Shown piece after piece: positions 1 to 8,187 of a stretch of DNA of 64,000 nucleotides. Position 1 is the first letter of the stretch. Every line of letters begins with the position of its first letter. The DNA comes from Pseudaestuariivita atlantica (GTDB taxonomy: Bacteria; Pseudomonadota; Alphaproteobacteria; Rhodobacterales; Rhodobacteraceae), in NCBI RefSeq assembly GCF_001205715.1, contig NZ_AQQZ01000005.1:62001-126000 (forward strand), written 5' to 3'. A program made the translations under genes and the position numbers. The notes under the pieces were generated by a model. It saw nothing but the letters and a program-made list of their open reading frames with translations. It had not been told where the DNA came from and did not search any database.

Positions 1-2
1 GC

Positions 3-515
3 GCCAAGGTCGCGCCGATGAACGTCGTCGCGATGCGCACGTTCTTCCAGACTGCGCCGATGGTTTATGCCAATATCGGTCGCCTCGCGGCCGAGAACCG
101 GACGCCGGAACAACTCGACCACCTCAAATCCGCGCAAACCGCGTTCCGCAATGGCGTGGCTGCGCGCGATCCGGGGGCGACGGCCGCGGCCAACCACCAG
201 TTCCACGCGGTGATCGGGGAAATGGCGCACAACCCGTATCTCACGGCGGCGCTCGCGCGGTTGCTGATCGACCACACCCGCCTCAGCCAGACTTTCTATC
301 GCCCGGCCTCGCCCGCCGAACAGGTGCTGGTGGTCAAGGCGGGCGACCAGCACGACGCCATGATCTCGGCCATCGAGGCGCAGGAACCCGCGCTGGTCAC
401 CGACCTGACGCTGCAGCACTGGGACCTGTCGCGCGACCGGCTGGAACGCTTCGTGCGCCCCGATCCCCTTCCGGTGGACGTCATCCCCTTCAAGGACAAA
501 AGCCATGCAGTTTGA
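3..515 (+). CDS. GntR-family regulator, FCD domain (3' part only)
   Basis: The reading frame is open from the first bases, so the N-terminal winged-helix DNA-binding domain lies outside the window; the first internal ATG (18) is unlikely to be the real start. What remains matches the helical FCD ligand-binding domain of FadR-type GntR regulators. The motifs FHAVIGEMAHNPYL, QHDAMISAIEAQEP and LTLQHWDLSRDR place the three histidines that usually bind a metal in this domain. The stop overlaps the start of the following DapA-type gene by 11 bases. It is therefore probably the local regulator of the catabolic operon that follows, sensing an organic acid or amine-derived ligand. Ligand unknown. Confidence 0.85.
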   Translation, partial: AKVAPMNVVAMRTFFQTAPMVYANIGRLAAENRTPEQLDHLKSAQTAFRNGVAARDPGATAAANHQFHAVIGEMAHNPYLTAALARLLIDHTRLSQTFYRPASPAEQVLVVKAGDQHDAMISAIEAQEPALVTDLTLQHWDLSRDRLERFVRPDPLPVDVIPFKDKSHAV

Positions 516-1413
516 GGGCATCTACACGCCGCTCGTCACGCCCTACCACGCGGATTTCACGCTGAACGAGGGTGCCTTGGCCGACACGGTCGAGTTGCTG
601 ATCGGCGCGGGCGTGCACGGGATCATCGTTGCGGGCACGACGGGCGAGTATTACGCGCAATCGCCGGAAGAGCGGATCAACATGATGGGCCGGGTCAAGG
701 CGCTGATCGGGGGCCGCGTGCCGATGATCGTCGGCACCGGGGCGATCCGCACCGAGGATTCGGTGATGTACGCGCAAGAGGCGGTGAAGGTCGGGGCCGA
801 CGCGCTGCTGATCGCCACGCCGCCCTATGCCTACCCGACGGGCCGCGAAATCGCCCTGCACGCGCTCGCCATCGACCGCGCCGCGAACCTGCCCGCGATG
901 CTGTATAACTACCCCGGCCGCATGTCTGTGGACATGGACGAGGAATGTCTCGACCGTCTGGGACGCTCCCCCAATTTCCGCGCGATCAAGGAAAGCTCGG
1001 GCGACATCAACCGCCTTCACATGCTGGCGCGGGATTATCCCCATATCGGCCTGTCATGCGGCATGGACGACCAGGCGCTGGAATTCTTCGCATGGGGCGC
1101 GCGCAGTTGGGTGTGCGCCGGGTCGAACTTCGCGCCCGAGGCGCATATTGCGCTCTATCGCGCCTGCGCGGTCGAAGGCGATTTCACCAAGGGCCGCGCC
1201 ATCATGTCCGCAATGCTGCCCCTGATGCGCGTGCTCGAACAGGGCGGGGCCTTCGTCCAGTGCATCAAGCACGGCCTCACCACGCGCGGCATCAATGCAG
1301 GCCCGCCACGCAAACCGCTGCAACCGCTCAACAAGGACGCCCGCCGCGAATTGGAAGAGGTCATCCGCACGATGAACACCACGCTTAGGGCCATCGAAGG
1401 AGCCGCCCAATGA
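505..1413 (+). CDS. DapA / N-acetylneuraminate lyase-family aldolase
   Basis: 302 residues, the usual length for the dihydrodipicolinate synthase superfamily (class I, Schiff-base TIM barrel). The GTTGE motif (about residues 45-49), the YNYPGR motif with the catalytic tyrosine near 134-136, and the Schiff-base lysine in FRAIKESSGD (Lys162) are all present. Family members cleave or dehydrate 2-oxo acids, for example 5-keto-4-deoxyglucarate or pyrroline-hydroxycarboxylate. The operon lacks lysine-biosynthesis genes and continues into an aldehyde dehydrogenase, so a catabolic lyase or deaminase is more likely than DapA itself. One attractive possibility is an amino- or keto-sugar-acid step whose semialdehyde product feeds the next enzyme, but the substrate is not determined. 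Confidence 0.85.
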   Translation: MQFEGIYTPLVTPYHADFTLNEGALADTVELLIGAGVHGIIVAGTTGEYYAQSPEERINMMGRVKALIGGRVPMIVGTGAIRTEDSVMYAQEAVKVGADALLIATPPYAYPTGREIALHALAIDRAANLPAMLYNYPGRMSVDMDEECLDRLGRSPNFRAIKESSGDINRLHMLARDYPHIGLSCGMDDQALEFFAWGARSWVCAGSNFAPEAHIALYRACAVEGDFTKGRAIMSAMLPLMRVLEQGGAFVQCIKHGLTTRGINAGPPRKPLQPLNKDARRELEEVIRTMNTTLRAIEGAAQ

Positions 1414-2888
1414 CCGATCTCCTCACCCGCGCCGAATACGCCGCCATCGCCGCCGATCTGGACCTGCCGCGCACACCGTTCATCGACGGCAAGTTCCGCG
1501 CCGGGTCCGGCCCCGCGATGGATACTCTGAACCCCGCCACCGGGGAAAGGCTGGCGACGATCGCGACCGCCGGACCGGAGGACGTTGACCTTGCCGTGCT
1601 CAAAGCGCGCGAGGCCTTCGACCAGGGGCATTGGTCCCGCGCCGATCCCGGCCACCGCAAGGAGGTGCTGATCAAGCTGGTCAAATATATGACCCGCCGC
1701 CGGCACGAACTGGCGGTGATGGAGAGCCTCGATTCCGGCAAACCCATCCGCGACTGCGAAGGGATCGACCTGCCCGAGGCGATGGCCTGCCTCAAATGGC
1801 ACGCCGAGACCGCCGACAAGATCTATGACCAGACCGCCCCCGCCGGCGACGATGCGATGGCGCTGGTGGTGCGCGAACCCATCGGCGTGGTGGCCGCCGT
1901 GCTGCCGTGGAATTTCCCGCTCTTAATGCTGGCATGGAAGATCGGGCCCGCGCTGGCCGCCGGGTGCTCGGTCATCGTGAAGCCCGCCGAACAGACCTCG
2001 ATGACCGCCCTGCGCATCGCGGAACTGGCGCATATGGCAGGCGTCCCGCGCGGGGTTCTTCAGGTCCTGCCGGGGGACGGACCATCGGTTGGCGAACCTC
2101 TCGGGAGGCACATGCATGTCGACATGGTAACCTTCACCGGCTCGACCGAGACGGGCAAACGCTTCCTGACCTACGCGGGCGAGTCGAACCTGAAGAAGGT
2201 CACGCTGGAATGCGGTGGCAAGAACCCGGCGGTGGTGCTGGAAGATGCCGAGAACCTCGACCACGTGGCCGAGCACGTGGTGAACGCCGCCTTCTGGAAC
2301 ATGGGAGAGAACTGCTCAGCCGCGTCCCGGCTGATCGTGCACAAGGCGGTGAAAGCCCCCCTGATGGAGCGGATCGAGGCGCGGCTGCGCGACTGGAAAA
2401 CGGGCGACCCGCTCGACCCCGCGAACCACCTCGGCGCGCTGATCGACGCGGCGCATTGCAAGAAAGTCGTAGGCTATCTGGCGAAGGGTGACAAACCCGA
2501 CGGCCCCTTCATCACGCCCAAGGTCTACGAAGTCGACAAGGACGATCCCAAGGCGACCGACGAGATCTTCGGCCCCATCCTGTCCGTCATCACCGTCGCC
2601 TCGACTGACGAGGCCATCGCGGTGGCGAACGACACGTCCTACGGCCTCACCGCCTCGGTCTTCACATCCCATGCCCGCACCGCCCTGCGGGCCGCACGGG
2701 ACATCCGGGCAGGCACGGTCACGGTCAACTGCTATGGCGAAGGCAACCTTGCGACGCCCTTCGGCGGCTACAAGCAATCCGGTTTCGGCGGGCGCGACAA
2801 CGGGATGCATGCGCATGACCAGTATACCGAGCTCAAGACGATCTGGATCGACTTGAGCGATCCGAAGGATGGCGACAATGTTGGATAA
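1410..2888 (+). CDS. Aldehyde dehydrogenase family protein
   Basis: 492 residues, full length for the NAD(P)-dependent aldehyde dehydrogenase superfamily. Visible motifs are PWNFP (Asn168), the cofactor lysine in VIVKPAEQ (Lys191), FTGSTETG, the general base in LECGGKNP (Glu267) and the catalytic cysteine in GENCSAASR (Cys302). The C-terminal oligomerisation segment with PFGGYKQSGFGG is intact. Overall it resembles the PuuC/betaine-aldehyde dehydrogenase branch that oxidises amino-aldehydes. It overlaps the preceding DapA-type gene by four bases (ATGA). In the operon with an MttB-type methyltransferase and an amine oxidase, an aminoaldehyde or semialdehyde substrate is likely. The stop codon lies at the edge of a long palindromic repeat. 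Confidence 0.9.
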   Translation: MTDLLTRAEYAAIAADLDLPRTPFIDGKFRAGSGPAMDTLNPATGERLATIATAGPEDVDLAVLKAREAFDQGHWSRADPGHRKEVLIKLVKYMTRRRHELAVMESLDSGKPIRDCEGIDLPEAMACLKWHAETADKIYDQTAPAGDDAMALVVREPIGVVAAVLPWNFPLLMLAWKIGPALAAGCSVIVKPAEQTSMTALRIAELAHMAGVPRGVLQVLPGDGPSVGEPLGRHMHVDMVTFTGSTETGKRFLTYAGESNLKKVTLECGGKNPAVVLEDAENLDHVAEHVVNAAFWNMGENCSAASRLIVHKAVKAPLMERIEARLRDWKTGDPLDPANHLGALIDAAHCKKVVGYLAKGDKPDGPFITPKVYEVDKDDPKATDEIFGPILSVITVASTDEAIAVANDTSYGLTASVFTSHARTALRAARDIRAGTVTVNCYGEGNLATPFGGYKQSGFGGRDNGMHAHDQYTELKTIWIDLSDPKDGDNVG

Positions 2889-2961
2889 GGCGCGTCGGCT
2901 GGCAAGCAGCCGACCTACACCGCACCCCCGTAGGTCGGCTGCTTGCCAGCCGACGCGCCTT
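2887..2961. repeat. Perfect 32-bp inverted repeat (cruciform element, copy 1)
   Basis: The two 32-base arms, 2887-2918 and 2930-2961, are exact reverse complements around an 11-base loop. Each arm itself contains a smaller hairpin (GTCGGCTG / CAGCCGAC). The element starts at the stop codon of the aldehyde dehydrogenase and ends 14 bases before the MttB start. Related copies lie at 14395-14419 (half element) and 49194-49258 (inside a gene). It could terminate transcription or stabilise mRNA, but the family resemblance to the other copies suggests a dispersed palindromic element. Confidence 0.9.
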
Positions 2962-2975
2962 CAGGGACACACGCA

Positions 2976-4526
2976 ATGAGCGTCGAAGCGGTAGGCACCG
3001 TTCGTCGCGGGCGCGGCGCGCGCAAGGCGAACCGGGTGGCGTTCGACACCACCATGCTGCCCGCGCTTCACCGCAAGCTGCCCTTGACCGAACCGATGAC
3101 GCCCGAGCAGGTCGAGAAGATCGACGCGGCCTCCATGCACATCCTCGAAAACGTGGGCGTGCAGTTCCGGGACGAGATCGCGTTGGCCGACTGGAAAAAG
3201 GCAGGCGCCAAGGTCGAGGGCGAGATGGTCTACCTCGACCGTCATCACGTCCGAGAACTGATCGCCACGATCCCCGAAACTTTCACCTACCACGCCCGCG
3301 ATCCCGGCAAGAGCCTGCCGTTCGGGCGCGACCACGGCATGTTCATCCCCATGACCGGCGCGCCCTACCTGCGCGATCTGGAGGACGAACGCCGCAACCC
3401 CACGCTCGACGACCTCGCGATGTTCCACAAGCTGGCGCACATGCTGCCCGCGATGCACTCGTCCGCGCACCACATCGTCGAACCCTACGACCACCCGATC
3501 AGCCAGCGGCACCTGCGGATCACCTATTCGTCGATGAAACATTCCGACAAGACGTTCATGGGCATGACGACCTCGCCCAAGAACGCCGAAGACGTGATGG
3601 ACATGTGCGATATCCTGTTCGGCGCGGATTTCATCGACACCCACCCGGTCGTGACCGGCAACTGCAACGGCAACTCGCCGCTCGTTTGGGATGAGACCAT
3701 GCTGGGCGCGATGCGGGCCTTCTGCCGCCGGAACCAGCCGGTCCTGTGCTCTCCCTTCGTGCTGGGCGGCGCCAATACACCCGCCTCGGTCGCGCCCACG
3801 GTGGCGCAGCTGAATGCCGAAGCGCTGTCGGCGCTCGCCTACACGCAGGTGATCCGCAAGGGCGCACCGGCGATCTACGGTCACTACCTGTCGACGGTTT
3901 CCATGAAGTCCGGCGCACCGATGGCGGGCACGCCCGAGATCAGCCTGATGAACTTCATGATCGGCCAGATGGCGCGCTACTACGGCGTGCCGTGGCGCAC
4001 CTCAAACACGCTGGGTGGGGCCAAGACGTTTGATGCGCAGGCGGGGTATGAAAGCGCCATGACGCTGAACGCGGTGCTGATGGCCGGGGCCAACTACATG
4101 TGGCACTCGGCGGGCTGGAACGAGGCGGGGATGCATTGCTCCACCGCCAAGTTCATCGTCGATGCCGAAATGTGCGCGATGGGCTACCGCATGGCCGAAG
4201 GCGTGCGCTGGGACGATTTCGACGAGGCTCTGGCGGCTGTCGCCGACATCGGCCCCGGCGGCCATTACCTCGGCCACCCCCATACGCTGGAAAACTTCCA
4301 GCGCGCGTTCTTCATGCCCGAGATGTTCGACAACAACTCGATCGAGCAATGGATGGCCGAAGGCTCGGTGGAGATCACGGGCCGCGCACTGAACCGCGCC
4401 AAGGACCTGCTGGCGGCCTATGAAGAGCCCAAGCTCGACGAAGGCGTCGACGAGGCCCTGCGCGACTACATCGCCCGGCGCGAGCGGGAAATCCCCGCCG
4501 CCGATGCACTGAACCAGGAGTATTGA
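2976..4526 (+). CDS. MttB-family (trimethylamine methyltransferase-like) protein, non-pyrrolysine
   Basis: About 516 residues from the ATG at 2976, chosen because AGGGA sits eight bases upstream and because an earlier TTG would place the start inside the palindrome. The sequence matches the MttB/COG5598 TIM-barrel superfamily, which in archaea transfers a methyl group from trimethylamine to a corrinoid protein. The classical enzymes read an amber codon as pyrrolysine; this frame is uninterrupted, so it belongs to the non-Pyl branch, of which MtgB (glycine betaine methyltransferase) is a known example. No corrinoid protein or activase gene is seen in the window. A quaternary-amine demethylase role is inferred from the neighbouring amine oxidase, dehydrogenases and aldehyde dehydrogenase. 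Confidence 0.85.
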   Translation: MSVEAVGTVRRGRGARKANRVAFDTTMLPALHRKLPLTEPMTPEQVEKIDAASMHILENVGVQFRDEIALADWKKAGAKVEGEMVYLDRHHVRELIATIPETFTYHARDPGKSLPFGRDHGMFIPMTGAPYLRDLEDERRNPTLDDLAMFHKLAHMLPAMHSSAHHIVEPYDHPISQRHLRITYSSMKHSDKTFMGMTTSPKNAEDVMDMCDILFGADFIDTHPVVTGNCNGNSPLVWDETMLGAMRAFCRRNQPVLCSPFVLGGANTPASVAPTVAQLNAEALSALAYTQVIRKGAPAIYGHYLSTVSMKSGAPMAGTPEISLMNFMIGQMARYYGVPWRTSNTLGGAKTFDAQAGYESAMTLNAVLMAGANYMWHSAGWNEAGMHCSTAKFIVDAEMCAMGYRMAEGVRWDDFDEALAAVADIGPGGHYLGHPHTLENFQRAFFMPEMFDNNSIEQWMAEGSVEITGRALNRAKDLLAAYEEPKLDEGVDEALRDYIARREREIPAADALNQEY

Positions 4527-4529
4527 GCG

Positions 4530-5243
4530 GTGCGGTTCGCGGGGCAGGTCGCACTGGTCACCGGGGCCTCCGGCGGGATCGGCAAGGCCATCGTCGCCGT
4601 CTTGCGCGCGGAGGGGGCGACGGTCGCCACAACCGACCGCGCCGGCAGCGATTTCGACGGCGACCTGATGGACGCCGCCTTCTGCGATGCGCTGCCCGTA
4701 CGGGTGGCCGACGCGCACGGGCGGCTCGATATCCTTTGCAACAACGCGGGCATCATCACGCGCGGCCAGATCACCGAGGCGACGGACGACGACCTGCGCC
4801 GTTCGCTTGCCATCAACGTCGAAGCGCCCTTTCGCCTGTGCCGCGCGGCGATCCCGATCATGGCGGCGCAGGGTGGCGGGACCATCGTGAACACCGCGTC
4901 CTGTTGGGGCGTGCATCCGGGGCCGAACCATCCCGTCTACATCATGACCAAGGCCGCCGTGGCCTCGCTGACCCAATGCCTTGGCCGCGACCATGCGCAT
5001 CAGGGCATCCGGGTGAACGCCGTCTGCCCGAACGAGGTCGACACGCCGATGCTGCGCACCGGCTTCACCACGCGGGGCCTCAACCCCGACACCGCAATTG
5101 CCGATCTGGATGCCTCGGTCCCGCTGGGCCGCATCGCGCAGCCCGAAGACATCGCCGACGTGGTGGCGTTCCTGTGCTCGGACGCCGCGCGGTACATGTG
5201 CGGCGCGCTGGTCGAGGTGAATGGCGGGAAGCCGGTGACATGA
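4530..5243 (+). CDS. Short-chain dehydrogenase/reductase (SDR) 1
   Basis: 237 residues beginning at a GTG three bases after the MttB stop, preceded by CAGGAG. The Rossmann nucleotide motif TGASGGIG (about residues 11-18), NNAG (about 70-73) and the YIMTK active-site tyrosine/lysine identify a classical SDR. The serine expected before the tyrosine lies in the segment NTASCWGVHPG. The C-terminal segment around CPNEVDTPM follows the family pattern. It probably oxidises or reduces a hydroxyl/keto group of the operon's substrate with NAD(P). It overlaps the next SDR by four bases (ATGA), so the two are likely co-translated and may carry out consecutive steps. Substrate unknown. Confidence 0.87.
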   Translation: MRFAGQVALVTGASGGIGKAIVAVLRAEGATVATTDRAGSDFDGDLMDAAFCDALPVRVADAHGRLDILCNNAGIITRGQITEATDDDLRRSLAINVEAPFRLCRAAIPIMAAQGGGTIVNTASCWGVHPGPNHPVYIMTKAAVASLTQCLGRDHAHQGIRVNAVCPNEVDTPMLRTGFTTRGLNPDTAIADLDASVPLGRIAQPEDIADVVAFLCSDAARYMCGALVEVNGGKPVT

Positions 5244-5968
5244 GATTCGAGGGGAAGACGGCGCTGGTGACGGGTGCGTCCTCCGGCATGGGGGCGGCCA
5301 CGGCGCGGATGCTGGCGGCACGGGGCGCACGGGTCTTCACCGCGCAACGCCGCAATGCCGGGTTCGAGGATATAGAGGCCGACCTGATGGACCCCGACGC
5401 ACCGCGCAAGGTCATCAATTTCGTGCAGGCGCTCGGGACCGATCTGCACATCCTGGTCAACTGCGCCGGCATGATGCGCGAAGGCACGGTCGAGGAAACA
5501 TCGCTCGACGACTGGCACGCGCAACTGCACCTCAACCTGACCGTCCCGTTCCTGTTCACGCGCCACGCGATGCCGCTGTTGAAACGTTCCAAAGGTGCCA
5601 TCGTGAACGTCGGCAGTATCGAGGGGCTGGGCAACAATCCCCGCCACCCCGCCTATGGCGCATCCAAGGCGGGCCTGCACGGCCTGACCCGCGCGGTGGC
5701 GGTGGATCACGGGCCGGACGGCGTGCGCTGCAACGCGGTGGCACCGGGCTGGATCGACACGCCGCTCAACGAGGATTTCATCGCCTCCCAGCCGGACGCC
5801 GAGAATTTTCGTACGAAAATTCTCGATGTGCACCCGCTGCGCCGGACGGGAGCGCCGGACGAGGTGGCGGAACTGATCTGCTGGCTTGCCTCTGATGATG
5901 CGCGGTTCGTCACGGGACAGGTCTACACGATCGACGGCGGGCGCACCGCGCAACTGCCGCTGCCATGA
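5240..5968 (+). CDS. Short-chain dehydrogenase/reductase (SDR) 2
   Basis: 242 residues from the ATG at 5240, which overlaps the stop of SDR 1. It has TGASSGMG for the nucleotide, NCAG, the catalytic serine in VGSIEG, YGASK (Tyr/Lys) and the APGWIDTPL segment. It is a paralogue of the preceding gene rather than a duplicate: the two differ throughout. A 26-base AT-rich palindrome (5800-5825) sits in the coding sequence at about residues 187-196, in the variable substrate-binding loop before HPLRRTG, and the frame is kept through it. The stop overlaps the start of the FAD oxidase (ATGA). Probably a second NAD(P)-linked step in the same catabolic route. Confidence 0.87.
   Translation: MRFEGKTALVTGASSGMGAATARMLAARGARVFTAQRRNAGFEDIEADLMDPDAPRKVINFVQALGTDLHILVNCAGMMREGTVEETSLDDWHAQLHLNLTVPFLFTRHAMPLLKRSKGAIVNVGSIEGLGNNPRHPAYGASKAGLHGLTRAVAVDHGPDGVRCNAVAPGWIDTPLNEDFIASQPDAENFRTKILDVHPLRRTGAPDEVAELICWLASDDARFVTGQVYTIDGGRTAQLPLP
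5800..5825. repeat. 26-bp perfect palindrome centred on TTTTCGTACGAAAA, inside an SDR gene
   Basis: Both strands read the same over 5800-5825, with a TTTTCGTACGAAAA core flanked by GAGAA/TTCTC. The AT-rich core stands out against the GC-rich coding sequence around it. A second palindrome with the same core lies at 50153-50174 between two convergent genes. This copy contributes about nine codons to the reading frame. Confidence 0.85.
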
Positions 5969-7290
5969 TCCGTCCGCCCGTCGATCCCGGCCCGGCGGCG
6001 TGGAACCGCCTGCTGCCCGATCCGCGCCCGCCGCAACCGTTGGACGGGGCGCAGACGGCGGACTGGCTGGTGATCGGCGCCGGGTTTGCCGGGCTGGCAG
6101 CGGCGCGGCGACTGGCAGAGCTGCACCCCGGCGACCGCATCACGCTCCTGGACGCCACCCGCATCGGTGACGGGCCGGCGGGGCGCAATTCGGGCTTCAT
6201 GATCGACCTGCCGCATGACCTCAGCAGTTCCGATTACGCCGGACAGATCGCGCGCGACCGCGCCACGACCGCCGACAATCGCCGCGCCATCGCCTTCGCC
6301 TCACGCATGGCCGAAGAGTTCGACCTGCCCCGCGAGGCCTTCGACCCCTGCGGCAAGATCAACGGTGCCGCGACGGAGGCCGGGGCGCGGCACAATGCCG
6401 ATTACGCGCGCCACCTCGCCACGATGCAAGAAGACCACCGCAGGCTCGACGCGCAGGACATGCGGGAGGTCACCGGCACGACCTTCTATCGCGACGGCCT
6501 GTTCACGCCCGGCACCGTCATGCTGCAACCGGCGATGTTCGTGCGCGGTATCGCGTCGGGCCTCGTGTCGAACCGGGTGACGATCCACGAAGCATCCCCC
6601 GTCACCGGCCTGCACCGCGACGGGGACTGGGTGGCGACGACCGAACGGGGCCGCGTCACCGCGCCCCGCGTCATCCTCGCCGTGAACGGCCATCTCGAAC
6701 GTTTTGGCCATGCCACGCGGCGGCTGGTGCACGTGCACACCTATGCCTCGATCACCCGGCCCCTGACCGCGGCAGAGGTAGCCACGCTGGGCGGCGCGGC
6801 GCGCTGGGGCATCACGCCCGCCGACCCGCTGGGCACCACGGTGCGCCGGGTCTCGGGCACGGGCGGCGACCGCATCGTGATCCGCAACCACGTCACCTAT
6901 GATCCCGGCTGCGAGGCGGGACCGGGCTGGCAGGCCGCGATCACGCGCCGCCACGATGCCAGCTTTGCCGCGCGGTTCCCGATGCTCGGATCGGTCTCGA
7001 TAGAGTACCGCTGGGGCGGTCGCCTGTGCCTTGCCCGCAACGGCGCGCAGGTGATCGGAGAGATTGACGAGGGCCTTTATGCCGCCTGCTGCCAGAACGG
7101 TCTTGGCACGGTGCGCGGCACGCTTGCGGGCCTTCTGGCCGCCGAGGATGCAAGCGGCATCGCGTCCGATGCGCTCACCCGCGCCAGGGCGCAGGACCTG
7201 CCCGACCGCCTGCCGCCCGCATGGCTGTCGACGCCCGCCGCACGCGCGCGGATCTGGTGGGGGCAACGGCGTGCAGGCCGGGAATTGTAG
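5965..7290 (+). CDS. FAD-dependent amine/amino-acid oxidoreductase (DAO family)
   Basis: 441 residues with an N-terminal FAD Rossmann motif (VIGAGFAGLAAARR, about residues 31-44) preceded by an extension containing WNRLLPD, as in the OrdL/PuuB gamma-glutamylputrescine oxidase branch. GRNSGFMIDLPHDL and the C-terminal CCQNGLGTVRGTLAG segment also fit this branch. It would oxidise a C-N bond, releasing an amine or aldehyde and passing electrons to oxygen or a quinone. It is the last gene of the overlapping operon that starts with the DapA-type gene, and the aldehyde dehydrogenase there is a natural partner for an aldehyde product. The exact substrate (N-methyl amino acid, polyamine derivative) is not known. 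Confidence 0.85.
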   Translation: MIRPPVDPGPAAWNRLLPDPRPPQPLDGAQTADWLVIGAGFAGLAAARRLAELHPGDRITLLDATRIGDGPAGRNSGFMIDLPHDLSSSDYAGQIARDRATTADNRRAIAFASRMAEEFDLPREAFDPCGKINGAATEAGARHNADYARHLATMQEDHRRLDAQDMREVTGTTFYRDGLFTPGTVMLQPAMFVRGIASGLVSNRVTIHEASPVTGLHRDGDWVATTERGRVTAPRVILAVNGHLERFGHATRRLVHVHTYASITRPLTAAEVATLGGAARWGITPADPLGTTVRRVSGTGGDRIVIRNHVTYDPGCEAGPGWQAAITRRHDASFAARFPMLGSVSIEYRWGGRLCLARNGAQVIGEIDEGLYAACCQNGLGTVRGTLAGLLAAEDASGIASDALTRARAQDLPDRLPPAWLSTPAARARIWWGQRRAGREL

Positions 7291-7365
7291 GCCACCGCCG
7301 GTTGCCGGTTGCACCCCGCCCATGCGCCGTTAACCTGCCGCGTGATCCCAAACGGAGCCGCGACC

Positions 7366-8154
7366 GTGTCTGCCATCCCCGCCCCTTCCGGCTATGTCGC
7401 CGGCATCTCGTGGCCACGCAGTGGCCATCACCTGATGGTCCGGCTGCTGCAGGCCTATTTCGGCCCGTCCTTCGGGTATTGCGAGTTCCACCAGCCCACC
7501 GATTGCTGCAAGGAATTCCCCTGCGCCCGGCAGGACCGCATCCACCTGTCGAAGAACCACGATTTCGGCCAGAAAACCCCGCAACTGCCCGGCATCCGCC
7601 ACGTGATCCAGTGGCGGGACTTCATTCCCTCGGTCGTGTCGAGCTATGAATTGTCGCCCGACCGCAAGACCGACGACAGCGCCGAAACATTCGCCACCTA
7701 TGCCAGCCAGCGCTGGGGGCCTTACAGCCTCTTCCGCGCGAAATGGATCACCTCGGACTTCGCGCAGAAGCATGTGCAGCTGCGCTACGAGGATCTTGCC
7801 GCCGACCCGGTCGCGGCGATGGAACCCGTCGTGGCGCTCTTTTCGGCGGGCGCGCCCTATGACCGCGACCGCATGGCGGCCATCGCGGCAGAGGCGGCCG
7901 GGATCAGCAAGCTGAAAGGCGACACCGCCCACGCCGCCGATCCGGGCGTACGCAATCGCCGCCGGGTGGAGGATTTTCGCTGGTACGATCCGGAGCTGTT
8001 CGACCTGCTGGGCGCGCTTGTGCTGGAACGGCGGCACGTCATCCACCGCTGGCGCAAGCTGCGCGGACCGGACGAACCGGACGCGCGGACGATCCTGCGC
8101 CTGCAAACCCTGCCGGACCTTGCCGCGGTCGAAGCTGCACTGAAGTGCGATTGA
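7366..8154 (+). CDS. Sulfotransferase-like protein
   Basis: 262 residues from the GTG at 7366, selected because GGAG lies eight bases upstream; an in-frame start further upstream (7309) has no such site. Near the N-terminus SWPRSGHHLMVRLL matches the 5'-phosphosulfate loop (P-loop-like PRSG) of PAPS-dependent sulfotransferases, and LRYEDLAADP matches the conserved RYEDL segment that follows the 3'-phosphate-binding region. Three cysteines (CEFHQPTDCCKEFPC) lie close together, which is unusual and may bind metal or form disulfides. The protein would transfer sulfate to a small molecule or glycan. Nothing around it names an acceptor. The gene stands alone between two operons. Confidence 0.65.
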   Translation: MSAIPAPSGYVAGISWPRSGHHLMVRLLQAYFGPSFGYCEFHQPTDCCKEFPCARQDRIHLSKNHDFGQKTPQLPGIRHVIQWRDFIPSVVSSYELSPDRKTDDSAETFATYASQRWGPYSLFRAKWITSDFAQKHVQLRYEDLAADPVAAMEPVVALFSAGAPYDRDRMAAIAAEAAGISKLKGDTAHAADPGVRNRRRVEDFRWYDPELFDLLGALVLERRHVIHRWRKLRGPDEPDARTILRLQTLPDLAAVEAALKCD

Positions 8155-8187
8155 CCCCGGTGCCGGTTCTGCCGCACGGTCGCGGCC

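Noticed and set aside
4002-5330. 442-residue minus-strand frame
   Set aside because: Antisense to MttB and the two SDR genes; no recognisable domain.
4523-5968. One long frame that seems to fuse the two SDR genes
   Set aside because: The first part is out of frame with SDR 1 and gives an arginine/glycine-rich sequence without homology; only the part from 5240 encodes a real SDR, so these are two overlapping genes.
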